Position numbers and translations under genes: made by a program. Source: Eubacteriales bacterium (GTDB lineage: Bacteria > Bacillota > Clostridia > Oscillospirales > CAG-382). Taken from it: a stretch of DNA of 51,463 nucleotides. The stretch is taken from the NCBI GenBank assembly GCA_028702135.1, contig JAQVPJ010000016.1:1-51463 (forward strand). Direction: 5' to 3'. Positions within the stretch are counted from its first letter, which is position 1, and the number at the start of each line of letters is the position of its first letter. The notes beneath the pieces are model-generated. The model saw only the letters and a program-made list of their open reading frames with translations. It was not told the DNA's origin and searched no databases. Shown here piece after piece: positions 15,819 through 24,916 of the stretch.

Positions 15819-17639
15819 TTATCTCCCGGCTTCCTCGGCAGCTTTTTCCTCTTCTTCCTCAATCGAATTTATCTCTCTGTAATTCTTGAGCTTTAGTTTA
15901 TCGAAAATCTTAAATCCGAAATAGTTAACATCAATTTTTTTGAGCAAATCGGAAGCGACATAATTGCTTGTGTAGTAATAGAGTGCAGTTGCGGGACACA
16001 GCTCGGTAAATTTCTGCTCTGCATCGTGCAGGAGCTTAACTCTCTGCGTCTTGTCGCTTACATAGACAATAGAGTCTATCAAATCCTCATACTCTTTATC
16101 CTCAAGGTTTGTGTAATGAGTTGTAAAAGCTTCCTTCTCAAAGTCAACCGATACAGCTGAACCGCTGTAGTATTTCGAGAACGGAGCGAGGTAAGCGAAA
16201 GCATCTACTGAATCCATTACATTGTTAATGCCTAAAACGTCAAACTCCCTGTTGTAAAGTGCTTCGATATAATCATTGGGATTAAGACCTTTAAGCGTAA
16301 CTTCAAATCCTAAATCCTGCCATACACTCTGTGCATACTTAGCAACCTCCTCGTAAATATTGACATATTTACAGGTGTCTTTATTCCTGTTTATTAAAGC
16401 CTTGCTCTCGGGAATAAGATATGTTAGTGTAAATGATCCGCCCGAAACACCCGCTTGTTTCAATAAATCCGACGGGGAAGTACCTGAGGTGTAAAGGTTG
16501 CCGCCGACAGTTCTGAAGTCCTTTTTATCTGTAGCATCAAATACCCCGTTAGGTATATATCCGGTTGCGGCTATCTCGCCGGTACCGGTAATTTCGTTTA
16601 CAATCTTATTGCGGTCGAGGGCTAACGAGAGAGCGTTTCTGACCTCTTTCTTAGAGAGAACCTGACTATTGGTGTTGAAGTAATAAACATAGGAGTTGGA
16701 TGTTACCGAAGACTCAATGTCATCCTTGAATTCCGAGTATGTTTCTTTATTGAATCCCGACAGATAAAAGATTTTTTCCTCTTTAAAACGCTTTGTCTGA
16801 TATTCGATTTGTGTCAGAAAAGTTCCGTCCTTTACGGCTTTGTCCTCCTGATACTGGCAGACAATACGGTAAGGAAGCACATATTTATCGAGCGCGTCAT
16901 CCTCGATATCACGCATATAATAAGTATTACGCTCAAGAATGAGCTTAACGCCCTCTTCAAGAGCCTGAACCCTGAACGGTCCGTTGCAGACTATTGAAGC
17001 AGCGGATGCCGCCCAGTCTCTGTCCTCCGGCTTATCCTCCTTCAAAGCCCTCACGACCGCATCCTCGCGTACCGGAGCAAGATGTATGTTCGAAACGGTT
17101 TCGGCAAATAAATCTGTGTTGTAGTCCTGCTCAAAGGTAACGACTAAAAGAGTGTCCTCCTCTGAGTAAAGACCGAGGCTGTCACTGGTCATTGTACCCG
17201 CCTTGACTTGCTTTGCATTCTTTATCGGATAAAGCATGGATGCATATGGACTCTCTGTCTCAGGAGCGAGTATTCTCTTCCATGCATAAATAACATCATT
17301 GGCAGAAACGGCGCGCTTGTCGCTCCACTGCGTATCCTTTAGAGCGAACTTCATCTTGTATTCGTTCGTTATCTTATCGTATACCGGATACCATTTCGTG
17401 GCTAAAGCAGGCTTTAATTTACCGTTCTCGTCTATTGTTGTCAGAGTCTCAAAAATCAATCCCAGCACTTGCGAGACATCAGAGTTGAGCTGTACCAGTG
17501 CAGGATCCAACGTCTGCGGATACTCCGAAAGATATACAGATATAGATGCGCCCTTTTCGCCTTCCTTCAACGAACTGCAGCTCGCAAAAGAAACGGCAAG
17601 TATGGTAAGGCATAAGAGCAACACAATAATTCTTTTCAT
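15819..17639 (-). CDS. Oligopeptide-type ABC solute-binding lipoprotein (OppA family)
   Basis: The roughly 606-residue protein has a lipoprotein signal (MKRIIVLLLCLTILAVSFAS then C) and a full SBP_bac_5 fold. Family landmarks include VSVYLSEYPQTLDPA-like and WSDKRAVSANDVIYAWKR segments. It should bind peptides or similar solutes on the cell surface. I chose the ATG at 17639, seven bases after GGAGG; the ORF could extend ten codons. No Opp permease or ATPase genes are adjacent, so it is an orphan binding protein that must share a transporter or act as a receptor. Confidence 0.92.
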   Translation of the reverse strand: MKRIIVLLLCLTILAVSFASCSSLKEGEKGASISVYLSEYPQTLDPALVQLNSDVSQVLGLIFETLTTIDENGKLKPALATKWYPVYDKITNEYKMKFALKDTQWSDKRAVSANDVIYAWKRILAPETESPYASMLYPIKNAKQVKAGTMTSDSLGLYSEEDTLLVVTFEQDYNTDLFAETVSNIHLAPVREDAVVRALKEDKPEDRDWAASAASIVCNGPFRVQALEEGVKLILERNTYYMRDIEDDALDKYVLPYRIVCQYQEDKAVKDGTFLTQIEYQTKRFKEEKIFYLSGFNKETYSEFKDDIESSVTSNSYVYYFNTNSQVLSKKEVRNALSLALDRNKIVNEITGTGEIAATGYIPNGVFDATDKKDFRTVGGNLYTSGTSPSDLLKQAGVSGGSFTLTYLIPESKALINRNKDTCKYVNIYEEVAKYAQSVWQDLGFEVTLKGLNPNDYIEALYNREFDVLGINNVMDSVDAFAYLAPFSKYYSGSAVSVDFEKEAFTTHYTNLEDKEYEDLIDSIVYVSDKTQRVKLLHDAEQKFTELCPATALYYYTSNYVASDLLKKIDVNYFGFKIFDKLKLKNYREINSIEEEEEKAAEEAGR

Positions 17640-17837
17640 TAATTTTCCTCCTAAAAGGCGTGGCTGCAAATTTTTTATATAAAATCATTATAACACCGAA
17701 ATAATAAATAATCAAGCAAAAAATACTGTTTTTTGGCTTTGCACAAAAAGGAAATCCGTTATTGTATAAATCATACAAAAAAGCCGTTTAGTATTCTCTG
17801 CCGAGTTTAATAAACAGCTTTCCTGTCATTCGCTTTT

Positions 17838-17930
17838 TCATTCGTTAATTCTAAAAATACACATCAAACCGACACCGAACAAAACGCCGATAAACAGACC
17901 CGTTATAAATCCCAGCACTGCGAAAATCAC
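17838..17930 (-). CDS. Possible 30-residue single-pass membrane peptide (DUF3789-like)
   Basis: A minus-strand frame with GTG start reads MIFAVLGFITGLFIGVLFGV and then GLMCIFRINE before TGA. Composition and length resemble the tiny glycine-patterned membrane peptides called DUF3789 in Clostridia. A G-rich stretch (ACGGGG) lies directly before the GTG, giving poor spacing, so translation is uncertain. The rest of 17640-17981 holds no other credible gene. Confidence 0.4.
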   Translation of the reverse strand: MIFAVLGFITGLFIGVLFGVGLMCIFRINE

Positions 17931-17981
17931 CCCCGTAAACGGTATTATGTCCGGTTATGGGGGTTTTTTGCATAAAATTTC

Positions 17982-19325
17982 TTAACTTTGCAAAATTGAA
18001 TCGATATTCCACTCCGCCAATATATAAATGATATAATCCGGAGCAACTTCGGTTATTTCGCTTATATTAAACGCATAGTTCCACATGGATTTATAAAGCG
18101 TATTGTTGCCGCGATCGGCAAGGATATCATATATCTGAGTGCTGTATGAGTCACGCATTACGAGAAAGTCGGGAAGCGCTTTATTGCCGGTGCTGAATTG
18201 ACGTTCCGGAACCATTCCGCCTTCATCGTACATAAGATAATTGGGTGCGCGGTATCTCTTTACTTCTGCGATCTCGCTGTTCATGTCAAATGCCGGTGTG
18301 CGATAATAGTTAAATTCCTTTACTTTATCCTGATCCATCATCATATAGAAAATCATGTCTCCGCCGTTGTAGTAATCTTCTGCAAAATCAAAATCCTCGA
18401 CCGGTCTCGGTGCCGCACCCGGAAACTCCCCGCTTATATAATCAAAAAGCGCATTATAGGCAATATATGCGCCGTAATCCGTCCAATGGCTGTCTGTTTT
18501 CCAATACAGCTTGTATTCGTCATCTTTATGCTCGGAAAACACGTCGAGCAAATCTATAACAGTAGCGCCACCGGCTTCAAGTGCGTTATTCACCTGCTCA
18601 AGTTTGCTCTCCCCTGTTCCTTTTGCGTAATCCTCGGGAACCAGCTCGGGATAAATACTTGCCTTTGAAGGAACGATCAAATATATAATCTCAGTACCGA
18701 ACAGAGTGTTGTCAAGCTCGCTTACCCTGTTCCGGATTTTTTCGGTCAGAGTGCCGAGCTGTTTTTCCGAGAGCGTATTCGTCTGCATAAAATCGGGCAT
18801 CATCTTCTGGAAAAAGAAATTATATCCGCTTGCACCTACGATGGGCCACATATCGGAATTAGGAACTATCGGCTTTGCGTCCAGAGCATATTCCTCGACT
18901 AAAGTGCCTGTAGCTTTGATATATACTCTTGTCTTTGTACCCTCTTTTTTCAGTCTTACCGAATAATAGCCGTTGTCAGTATCGGCAGAAACGCTCTGCC
19001 CTCCGGCAGTTTCAGCTTCAATTATCGCTTCTTTTTCGCATTGTCCGACAACAACAAAGCTGTTTTTGTCTGTAAGAGTGCATCCGAGAACATTAAGGTA
19101 TTCCGTCTCTTTATTATCGATAGCCGGAAGACTTTCGGTCTCTGCGGAAGAACTTCCGGAATCTTCTTTCGAACTGTTTTCTTTTGAATCCTCGGAACCA
19201 ACGGAAGAAGCGGAATCGATCGATTCTGCTGTTGATTCCTCGCCTTTTTCAACACATGCGGCAAGCAAAGTAAGTAATGTCAAAATAAACACGAGAAGAA
19301 TTACAGCTGTTTTTTTCATCCTCAT
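17982..19325 (-). CDS. DHHW/AlgX-like SGNH-fold lipoprotein
   Basis: The 447-residue protein has a lipoprotein signal with Cys24 (LLTLLAAC), an acidic Ser/Glu-rich linker (about 25-70) and a C-terminal domain from about residue 165. The motif KTDSHWTDYGAYIAY is typical of the DHHW / AlgX-AlgJ family, whose members help O-acetylate exopolysaccharides or wall polymers. A second conserved patch (VMRDSYSTQIYDIL) fits the nucleophile region of the SGNH fold. GGAG lies 7 bases before ATG. No MBOAT acyltransferase partner is in the window. Likely acts on a surface polysaccharide. Confidence 0.82.
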   Translation of the reverse strand: MRMKKTAVILLVFILTLLTLLAACVEKGEESTAESIDSASSVGSEDSKENSSKEDSGSSSAETESLPAIDNKETEYLNVLGCTLTDKNSFVVVGQCEKEAIIEAETAGGQSVSADTDNGYYSVRLKKEGTKTRVYIKATGTLVEEYALDAKPIVPNSDMWPIVGASGYNFFFQKMMPDFMQTNTLSEKQLGTLTEKIRNRVSELDNTLFGTEIIYLIVPSKASIYPELVPEDYAKGTGESKLEQVNNALEAGGATVIDLLDVFSEHKDDEYKLYWKTDSHWTDYGAYIAYNALFDYISGEFPGAAPRPVEDFDFAEDYYNGGDMIFYMMMDQDKVKEFNYYRTPAFDMNSEIAEVKRYRAPNYLMYDEGGMVPERQFSTGNKALPDFLVMRDSYSTQIYDILADRGNNTLYKSMWNYAFNISEITEVAPDYIIYILAEWNIDSILQS

Positions 19326-19405
19326 TGTAGGTCTCCTTAAACTTTTGATTTGGGTGGAATTTCTATCTGTTCATTTAGTAATGATATCATAAAATTTTCC
19401 GTATT

Positions 19406-19996
19406 TCAATTGCTTATGTGTATAAAATTCAATAAAAATAAAATTATCATCGCAGTGTTGAAACATGATAAAACCATCAGCATGGCGCTTAGTGCAATCA
19501 GAAAGATTTTTGCTACTAACGAGACTACACGTGAAACCCTCTCCGCTTTTATGATGTCAAACCTCTTAAGCAGCAGAGCGTTTAATGCCCTGCCGCCGTC
19601 AAGACCTGCTGCCGGTAACATATTGACAAAAGCAAGCGATAAATTCGCTGCTATAAAAATCAGCAGGTACAAATCATAGTAGCAAGTAAAAAAAGCGATT
19701 CCCACGACGGCGGCGACCAGATTGAAAACAATCCCCCCCAAAGCGATCGAGATATCGGAATTCAGCGAGGTATCCACCTCGGAATAAGCAATCACCGCTC
19801 CGAGTACTTCGATGTCCACTCTTTTTATTTTTGCACCGCACAGCTTTATAAGAATAAAATGTCCCAGCTCATGCAGCAGCGCAGCCGACAGTATTATGCC
19901 GAAGCTCAAAGCTCCCTCAAGTATTATAAGCAGTCCCAACGCAACAGGCAGAAATACACTTATCCGCAGACGCAGACGTGGCAGGATTATGTAAAT
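19406..19996 (-). CDS. Site-2 protease, M50 family, SpoIVFB-like
   Basis: This is a membrane metalloprotease with zinc motif HELGH and the second motif NMLPAAGLDGGR. About five membrane helices are predicted. In spore formers the SpoIVFB branch cleaves pro-sigma-K. The first ATG/GTG/TTG-type codon in frame (TTG, 19939) would remove part of helix 1. The same frame is open upstream and reads ILPRLRLRISVFLPVALG, as in SpoIVFB N-termini. A strong GGAGGAG lies 7 bases before an ATT at 19994-19996, so I extend the gene to there. The start is uncertain. The upstream gene overlaps this ribosome-binding site. Confidence 0.8.
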   Translation of the reverse strand: MYIILPRLRLRISVFLPVALGLLIILEGALSFGIILSAALLHELGHFILIKLCGAKIKRVDIEVLGAVIAYSEVDTSLNSDISIALGGIVFNLVAAVVGIAFFTCYYDLYLLIFIAANLSLAFVNMLPAAGLDGGRALNALLLKRFDIIKAERVSRVVSLVAKIFLIALSAMLMVLSCFNTAMIILFLLNFIHISN

Positions 19997-20000
19997 AACG

Positions 20001-20204
20001 CTACTCCTCCATTATTCTTGCTAATAAATCCTCAATCGTGTTGTTTGACGATGATATTCCGTCCTGTTTATTAAAGACGGCAATCCCGTCATCACCGTTT
20101 TTGGTTTCGTAAACAATAATCAGCCCTATGAGCAGTACAACCGCGGACAAAATAATTGCTGCGATCCTTTTCTGCCTACGTATAATTATAAGCGGTTTTT
20201 TCAA
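20001..20204 (-). CDS. Small single-pass membrane protein, 67 residues
   Basis: A basic N-terminus (KKPLIIIRRQKR) precedes one membrane helix (about residues 13-33) and an acidic, polar tail that should lie outside the cytoplasm. The start is TTG, eight bases after GGAGG. Its stop codon is 4 bases before the ATT start proposed for the site-2 protease, so the two genes are probably translated together. It could be a partner or regulator of the protease, as SpoIVFA is for SpoIVFB, but there is no sequence similarity I can point to. Confidence 0.7.
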   Translation of the reverse strand: MKKPLIIIRRQKRIAAIILSAVVLLIGLIIVYETKNGDDGIAVFNKQDGISSSNNTIEDLLARIMEE

Positions 20205-20297
20205 CTAAACAACCTCCGAAAAAATTTTTTGCACGGCATGAAAACGACATAAATCTTAGCGTTTGATTTTTATAATATTATCAGGGAGTGATATCCG

Positions 20298-21122
20298 ATG
20301 AATGAAGAGGTGTTTATAATATATGCCGACATTCTGATACTTATAAACTTTGTTTTGGATTTTATATGCCTTTTTATAAGCGGGAAGCTGCTTTCAAAGA
20401 GATCAGGTCTTTTGCGTATGTTTTTTGCATCGCTTTTCGGAGCAGGGTACTCACTCGTATATTATTTACTGTATCCTATCGATTGGTTTTATATGCTGCC
20501 GCTCCATATAATCGCAGCTTTTATCATATGCAAAATCTCTTTCAGACTATTAACCTTCAAAGAAGCCGCTAAAACAGTTGTGATTTACATACTTTCTTCA
20601 GCACTCCTCGGTGGTATTTTGAACGCGGTTTATGGTATTACAGGCAGGTTTTCAGACGGTATCTATACCGAAATCAGCGCGCCGAGCCTTATAATAATAT
20701 CCGTTTTATCAACCCTTGTCGCTCTTGCCTATTCCCTTCTCTGCAAAAAAAGAGTGACAGCGAAATCAATGCATGCCGACATTTACCTCGATACGGAGCC
20801 TATAAGCGTAAACCTTCTTGTAGACAGCGGAAATATGGCGACAGAGCCGTTTTCCTCACTGCCTGTTATCATTCTGTGCTCGCAGATCATGCCTCCCCCC
20901 TTGAATGAGCCTTCTATCGATACGAGTCCTGTACCGCTGCGTGTCATTCCGGTAAAAAGCAGCACCGGCAGCAGTGTTCTGCTTGGATTTATACCAAAAA
21001 AAGTTATTTTGCGGCCTCTGTTCCAAAAGGAAAAAACGATAGAAGCGGCAGTTGCAATTGACACGAAAACCGCTGATTTTGCGACTTATGACGGTCTGCT
21101 GCCCGGCTCGTTATGTATTTGA
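20298..21122 (+). CDS. spoIIGA: Sigma-E processing peptidase SpoIIGA
   Basis: The protein has five N-terminal membrane helices (residues 5-145) followed by an aspartic-protease-like domain with the catalytic motif [12 protein letters not shown] near residue 175. In sporulating Firmicutes it cleaves pro-sigma-E in the mother cell after a signal from the forespore. The length (274) is slightly below B. subtilis SpoIIGA. GGGAG lies before the ATG. It is followed 22 bases later by sigE, the conserved spoIIG operon. A TATAAT box lies about 30 bases upstream without a consensus -35, as in Spo0A-activated promoters. Confidence 0.92.
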   Translation: MNEEVFIIYADILILINFVLDFICLFISGKLLSKRSGLLRMFFASLFGAGYSLVYYLLYPIDWFYMLPLHIIAAFIICKISFRLLTFKEAAKTVVIYILSSALLGGILNAVYGITGRFSDGIYTEISAPSLIIISVLSTLVALAYSLLCKKRVTAKSMHADIYLDTEPISVNLLVDSGNMATEPFSSLPVIILCSQIMPPPLNEPSIDTSPVPLRVIPVKSSTGSSVLLGFIPKKVILRPLFQKEKTIEAAVAIDTKTADFATYDGLLPGSLCI

Positions 21123-21144
21123 GAAAAAGGAAAGGTCTTTGATT

Positions 21145-21873
21145 ATGAAACTCACCGATAGTTATAATCTTGTAATGCTTTGGATTAAAGAGTTCCTCGG
21201 GATATCCGAGGATGAGCTGTTTTACATTAACGGTCCGCAGACGCTCCCCCCGCCCCTGTCAAAGGAGGAGGAAACCGCTCTTCTTGAAAGGCTTGAAACA
21301 GATTCCGAGGCAAAGAATATTCTTGTCGAGCATAACCTAAGACTGGTTGTGTATATAGCAAAAAAGTTTGAGAATACGGCAATAGGAATCGAGGACTTGA
21401 TTTCCATAGGCACGATAGGTCTTATAAAAGCGGTAAACACTTTCCGCGCGGAAAAACAAATCAAGCTCGCCACCTATGCTTCACGATGTATTGAAAACGA
21501 AATACTGATGTATATACGGAAGAACACTTATCTTAAAACGGAAATGTCCCTGGACGAGCCGCTGAATATAGATTATGACGGCAACGAACTGCTGCTTTCC
21601 GATCTTTTAGGTACAGAGAACGATTTTGTTTATAAAAGCATAGAGGAGAGTGAGGACAAGAAAATCATTATGCGGGCGTTGAACTCTCTTTCGGCACGTG
21701 ACAGGCAGATAATAAAGATGCGTTTCGGAATAAGCGAGGAGGGAAAAACACGAAAAGAAAAAACTCAAAAAGAAGTAGCGGACATTCTTGGCATCTCCCA
21801 AAGCTACATTTCCAGACTCGAAAAACGCATAATAGAAAAACTAAAGGAGTATCTTACTAAGCAAAACTATTGA
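21145..21873 (+). CDS. sigE: RNA polymerase sporulation sigma factor sigma-E
   Basis: The product is a sigma-70-family factor with region 2 ([53 protein letters not shown]) and region 4 ([20 protein letters not shown]). The first 30 residues form the pro-sequence removed by SpoIIGA. The start is ATG 21145 with AAAGG upstream, not the earlier in-frame codon inside spoIIGA. It runs the early mother-cell programme. Unlike B. subtilis, sigG does not follow; a NYN-domain gene does. Confidence 0.95.
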   Translation: MKLTDSYNLVMLWIKEFLGISEDELFYINGPQTLPPPLSKEEETALLERLETDSEAKNILVEHNLRLVVYIAKKFENTAIGIEDLISIGTIGLIKAVNTFRAEKQIKLATYASRCIENEILMYIRKNTYLKTEMSLDEPLNIDYDGNELLLSDLLGTENDFVYKSIEESEDKKIIMRALNSLSARDRQIIKMRFGISEEGKTRKEKTQKEVADILGISQSYISRLEKRIIEKLKEYLTKQNY

Positions 21874-21897
21874 CTTTATTAAAATTCAGTATATAAT
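21870..21897 (+). promoter_or_regulatory. Sigma-A promoter for NYN-domain gene
   Basis: TTGACT overlaps the sigE stop codon and TATAAT follows after 16 bases. The leader to the next gene is about 140 bases long with no clear structure. Confidence 0.7.
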
Positions 21898-22041
21898 TAT
21901 ATATAGATAGTCATCGCAGGAAGTACAAAAAGCAAAGCGGGGATTTTGAGTATATCAAAGTTATTTGTGCTTTACAGGGATTTTTGGAAAATGATGCAAC
22001 AATCATTAATATAAAAAAATTCTGGAAAGGAGGTAAGATAT

Positions 22042-22833
22042 ATCTTAGGCTTATTCAAAAAAGAGCCGGTAAAGGAGACGCCTGATACGTCAAACACGCT
22101 GCAAAAGGCGGTCGCATTCGTTGATTACGAGCATTGGTACATTTCACTTAAGAACAACTTCGGATTACAGCCCAACATAAAAGGATGGTTTGAAGACCTT
22201 AACAGACAGTTTAATCTTGTTGAAGTATCCTTCTTTGCCGATTTCTCTCACAAAAGTTTGTCTGACGAGATTCGCCGTATCCGTCTATTTTCAAACAAAA
22301 TCATCGACACAAGAAATCCGTACGGCGTAAAAAAGGATTTTACCGATTTTATAATTCTTGATAACATTTATCAAAAAGCATTATCTTCGGATGATATTAA
22401 AGTGTTTATTCTGTTTTCCGGCGACGGTCACTTCAGCTCCGTGACGTCATTTCTAAAGAACTTTTATCATAAGGAAGTTGTCATTTACGGTATCAAGGAT
22501 TCTTTTTCAAAGAACCTGCAGGAGACAGCGAGCAGAACCGTTACACTTCCGACCGAGCAGGATATTCACGGTAACTTTTATCAGCTGATTTTCGATTATT
22601 TGAAGGAAAGTTCGCGCCCGACATTCAACGATGCGGTTGCGAGCGTTGTTAAAAAAAGCAAGGGTGCCACTAAGCAGCAGATATCCGCATCCATAAAAAA
22701 ATTAATGGAGAACGACTATATTTCGGAGCGGACTCTTAACAACCGCGGCAGGAACGGTATAATGAAAAAGCAGTTAAATCTGTTTGTAGATTGGGATAAA
22801 GTGCAAAAGAGCGGCATAAACCAACCATATTAA
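22042..22833 (+). CDS. NYN-domain (PIN-like nuclease) protein with winged-helix C-terminus, ATC start proposed
   Basis: The frame is open from well before the first TTG at 22258. From 22042 it reads (M)LGLFKKEPVKETP and then the NYN core KAVAFVDYEHWY. AAAGGAGGT lies 7 bases before the ATC at 22042-22044, and no ATG, GTG or TTG is close by. The N-terminal 160 residues form a NYN/LabA-like fold with conserved acidic residues (VDYEHW, DFTDFIILDN, FSGDGHF), expected to bind magnesium and cut RNA. The C-terminal 70 residues look like a winged helix. It sits between sigE and rimP. Start codon confidence is lower than family confidence. Confidence 0.8.
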   Translation: MLGLFKKEPVKETPDTSNTLQKAVAFVDYEHWYISLKNNFGLQPNIKGWFEDLNRQFNLVEVSFFADFSHKSLSDEIRRIRLFSNKIIDTRNPYGVKKDFTDFIILDNIYQKALSSDDIKVFILFSGDGHFSSVTSFLKNFYHKEVVIYGIKDSFSKNLQETASRTVTLPTEQDIHGNFYQLIFDYLKESSRPTFNDAVASVVKKSKGATKQQISASIKKLMENDYISERTLNNRGRNGIMKKQLNLFVDWDKVQKSGINQPY

Positions 22834-22854
22834 TTGTTTTTTAATCAAAAACTA

Positions 22855-22883
22855 TTGCTTTTTCGATTAAAACGTGTTACAAT
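22855..22883 (+). promoter_or_regulatory. Sigma-A promoter of the rimP-nusA-infB operon
   Basis: TTGCTT and TACAAT are 17 bases apart, about 115 bases upstream of rimP. The transcript would start just before the leader hairpin. Confidence 0.7.
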
Positions 22884-22908
22884 ATCGGTAAATTATGATG
22901 TGTAAGGG

Positions 22909-22941
22909 TTAAGAGTGGGTTGTTCCCACTCTTAAGTTTTT
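22909..22941 (+). promoter_or_regulatory. rimP leader hairpin, possible attenuator
   Basis: A perfect 11-bp stem (TTAAGAGTGGG / CCCACTCTTAA) with loop TTGTT is followed by GTTTTTG. It looks like an intrinsic terminator in front of the operon that contains nusA, so it may be a NusA-controlled attenuator. It could also end the upstream NYN gene. Confidence 0.65.
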
Positions 22942-22996
22942 GAAAAGAGCGAAAGTTCACGTGTTTTTTATAAAAAAAGAAGGATTTTGATTGTAA

Positions 22997-23479
22997 ATGT
23001 CTAACAAAAAACAAAACACCGCTTCTCAGGTACGAGCGCTTGTTGAAAAGCCCATATCCGAAATGGGTTTTTCATTATGGGATGTGGCTTATTACAAGGA
23101 GGGCGCAGAGCTTATTCTTGAAGTGTCGGTCGATAAAAAGGGCGGCATATCTTTAGATGATTGCAGCGACATAACAAAAAAAATCGAGCCGATTATCGAC
23201 GAGCTTGACCCGATAAGCGAGCCCTACTGTCTTATGGTTTCCAGTGCGGGAATCGACAGGGAACTGCGTAACGACGAGCAAATCGGTGCTGCAAAGGACG
23301 GAGGATATACTGTAAACTTCAAGCTTTTTTCGCTTTTAGAAGGTAGAAAGGAATATTACGGTACTATTAAAAGCTTTGATAATGATATAATAACAATAGA
23401 AAGAAACGATGAAACAGGTGATATTTCATTACCGAGAAAACTCATTTCAAAAATGACCGCATGCTTCGGGATTGTCTAA
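22997..23479 (+). CDS. rimP: Ribosome maturation factor RimP
   Basis: The 160-residue protein acts in 30S subunit assembly. The family signature PEMGFSLWDVAYYKEGAELILEV-like N-terminal region and SVDKKGGISLDDCSDITKKI are plain to see. It is first in the conserved rimP-nusA-rnpM-ylxQ-infB operon, 60 bases before nusA. The leader hairpin upstream suggests attenuation. Confidence 0.95.
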   Translation: MSNKKQNTASQVRALVEKPISEMGFSLWDVAYYKEGAELILEVSVDKKGGISLDDCSDITKKIEPIIDELDPISEPYCLMVSSAGIDRELRNDEQIGAAKDGGYTVNFKLFSLLEGRKEYYGTIKSFDNDIITIERNDETGDISLPRKLISKMTACFGIV

Positions 23480-23539
23480 GATCAGGGCTGTTGATTGAAA
23501 CGATTCAGTTATAAATATTGAAAGGATTGGTTAATAAAA

Positions 23540-24589
23540 ATGAACAAGGAGTTTTTCGACGCACTCGATATGCTCGAAAAGGAAAAGGGCATTCCTAAGG
23601 AATATATGATAGAGCGTGTTGAGGCGGCTCTCCTGTCCGCCTACAAAAAGGATAGTGGCGGCAAAGAAAACGCACGTGTGAAGCTCGATACGGTAAAAAA
23701 AGACATAAAGCTTTACAGGCAGCTTACTGTTGTCGACGAGGTCGTAAACGAAAAGGCTGAGATATCGCTTGAGGATGCTCAGAATAAATCAAAGAAATAC
23801 GACATCGGTGATGTGATAGAGGTTGAGGTTAAAACAAAAAACTTTGGCAGAATCGCTGCTCAGGCGGCAAAGCAGGTTATTATACAGGGAATCCGCGAGG
23901 CGGAGAGAGGTATAATGATCAAGGAGTACGAGGAGAAAAAGGAAGAAATAATAAATTCCGTTGTAACACGCGTTGACCCGACAACAGGAAACGCTACGCT
24001 TGAGATAGGGAAAAACGAGATGGTGCTCTTCCGCCACGAACAGATAGAAAACGAGAATCTGCAGGTCGGTGACCGTATAAAGGTTTTTATCACCGAAATT
24101 AAGAAAGACTCAAGAGGTCCCAGCGTTATTCTCTCAAGAGTACATTCCGGTCTTGTACGCAGACTCTTTGAGCTTGAGATTCCCGAGATAAGAGACGGTG
24201 TTGTGGAGATAAAATCCATCGCGCGAGAGGCGGGCAGCAGAACAAAGGTAGCCGTCAAATCAAATGACCCAAATGTCGACCCTATAGGTGCATGTATAGG
24301 TGCAAAGGGTGCAAGAAAAAATAACATCACAGCGGAATTATGCGGTGAAAAAATAGATATTATTTCATATAGTGATATAAACGAGGAATTTATCAGCGCA
24401 GCACTTGCTCCGGCGACAGTCGATTCCGTCATAAAGCTACCCGACTCCGACAGGGCGTACAGAGTTATCGTTGCAGATGAACAACTCTCGCTTGCAATCG
24501 GCAAGGAGGGGCAGAACGCACGGCTTGCCGCAAAACTCACAGGATTCAAAATCGATATAAAGAGCAATAAAACACTCGAACAACAGTAA
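23540..24589 (+). CDS. nusA: Transcription termination/antitermination factor NusA
   Basis: The 349-residue protein has the N-terminal RNA-polymerase-binding domain (1-125), an S1 domain (about 135-200), and two KH domains (200-345) with the GACIGAKGARKNNI and AIGKEGQNARLAAKL loops. It lacks the C-terminal acidic repeats of E. coli NusA, as is normal in Firmicutes. It modulates pausing and termination. The start has AAAGGA. Confidence 0.97.
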   Translation: MNKEFFDALDMLEKEKGIPKEYMIERVEAALLSAYKKDSGGKENARVKLDTVKKDIKLYRQLTVVDEVVNEKAEISLEDAQNKSKKYDIGDVIEVEVKTKNFGRIAAQAAKQVIIQGIREAERGIMIKEYEEKKEEIINSVVTRVDPTTGNATLEIGKNEMVLFRHEQIENENLQVGDRIKVFITEIKKDSRGPSVILSRVHSGLVRRLFELEIPEIRDGVVEIKSIAREAGSRTKVAVKSNDPNVDPIGACIGAKGARKNNITAELCGEKIDIISYSDINEEFISAALAPATVDSVIKLPDSDRAYRVIVADEQLSLAIGKEGQNARLAAKLTGFKIDIKSNKTLEQQ

Positions 24590-24599
24590 ACCGGAAAGC

Positions 24600-24884
24600 T
24601 TGGTGATGCAGATGATTCAAAGGAAAAAACCGACAAGGAAATGCGTTGGTTGCGGAGAGATGAAGGAGAAAACGACCCTCTTACGTATTGTCAGAGATAA
24701 AGATGATTCAATATTTATTGACCCGACCGGAAAAAAATCGGGCAGAGGGGCATATATCTGCAAAAACTTTAAATGCTTAGAGGCGGCTAAAAAGGGACAT
24801 CGTATAGAAAGAGCTTTTGAAACAAAAATCCCCGCAGAGATATATGATTTTCTCGGAGAACAGTTAAGGGGATTAACCGAGTAA
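24600..24884 (+). CDS. rnpM: YlxR/RnpM family RNase P modulator
   Basis: A short protein of the YlxR family with the signature PTRKCVGCGEMKEKTTLLRI and GRGAYIC. B. subtilis RnpM binds the RNase P RNA and lowers its activity. It begins 10 bases after nusA; ATG codons at 24606 and 24612 are alternative starts near the TTG at 24600. The order between nusA and ylxQ is standard for Firmicutes. Confidence 0.93.
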   Translation: MVMQMIQRKKPTRKCVGCGEMKEKTTLLRIVRDKDDSIFIDPTGKKSGRGAYICKNFKCLEAAKKGHRIERAFETKIPAEIYDFLGEQLRGLTE

Positions 24885-24916
24885 TACTTATATAGGGAGG
24901 AGGTACGGCGTTTGAA

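Noticed and set aside
20220-20297. Spo0A box upstream of spoIIGA
   Set aside because: The best candidate (TGTCGTT on the minus strand) matches only five of seven positions, too weak to report as a site.
23860-24636. 258-residue reading frame opposite nusA
   Set aside because: It is the Ser/Ile-rich antisense shadow of a certain core gene.
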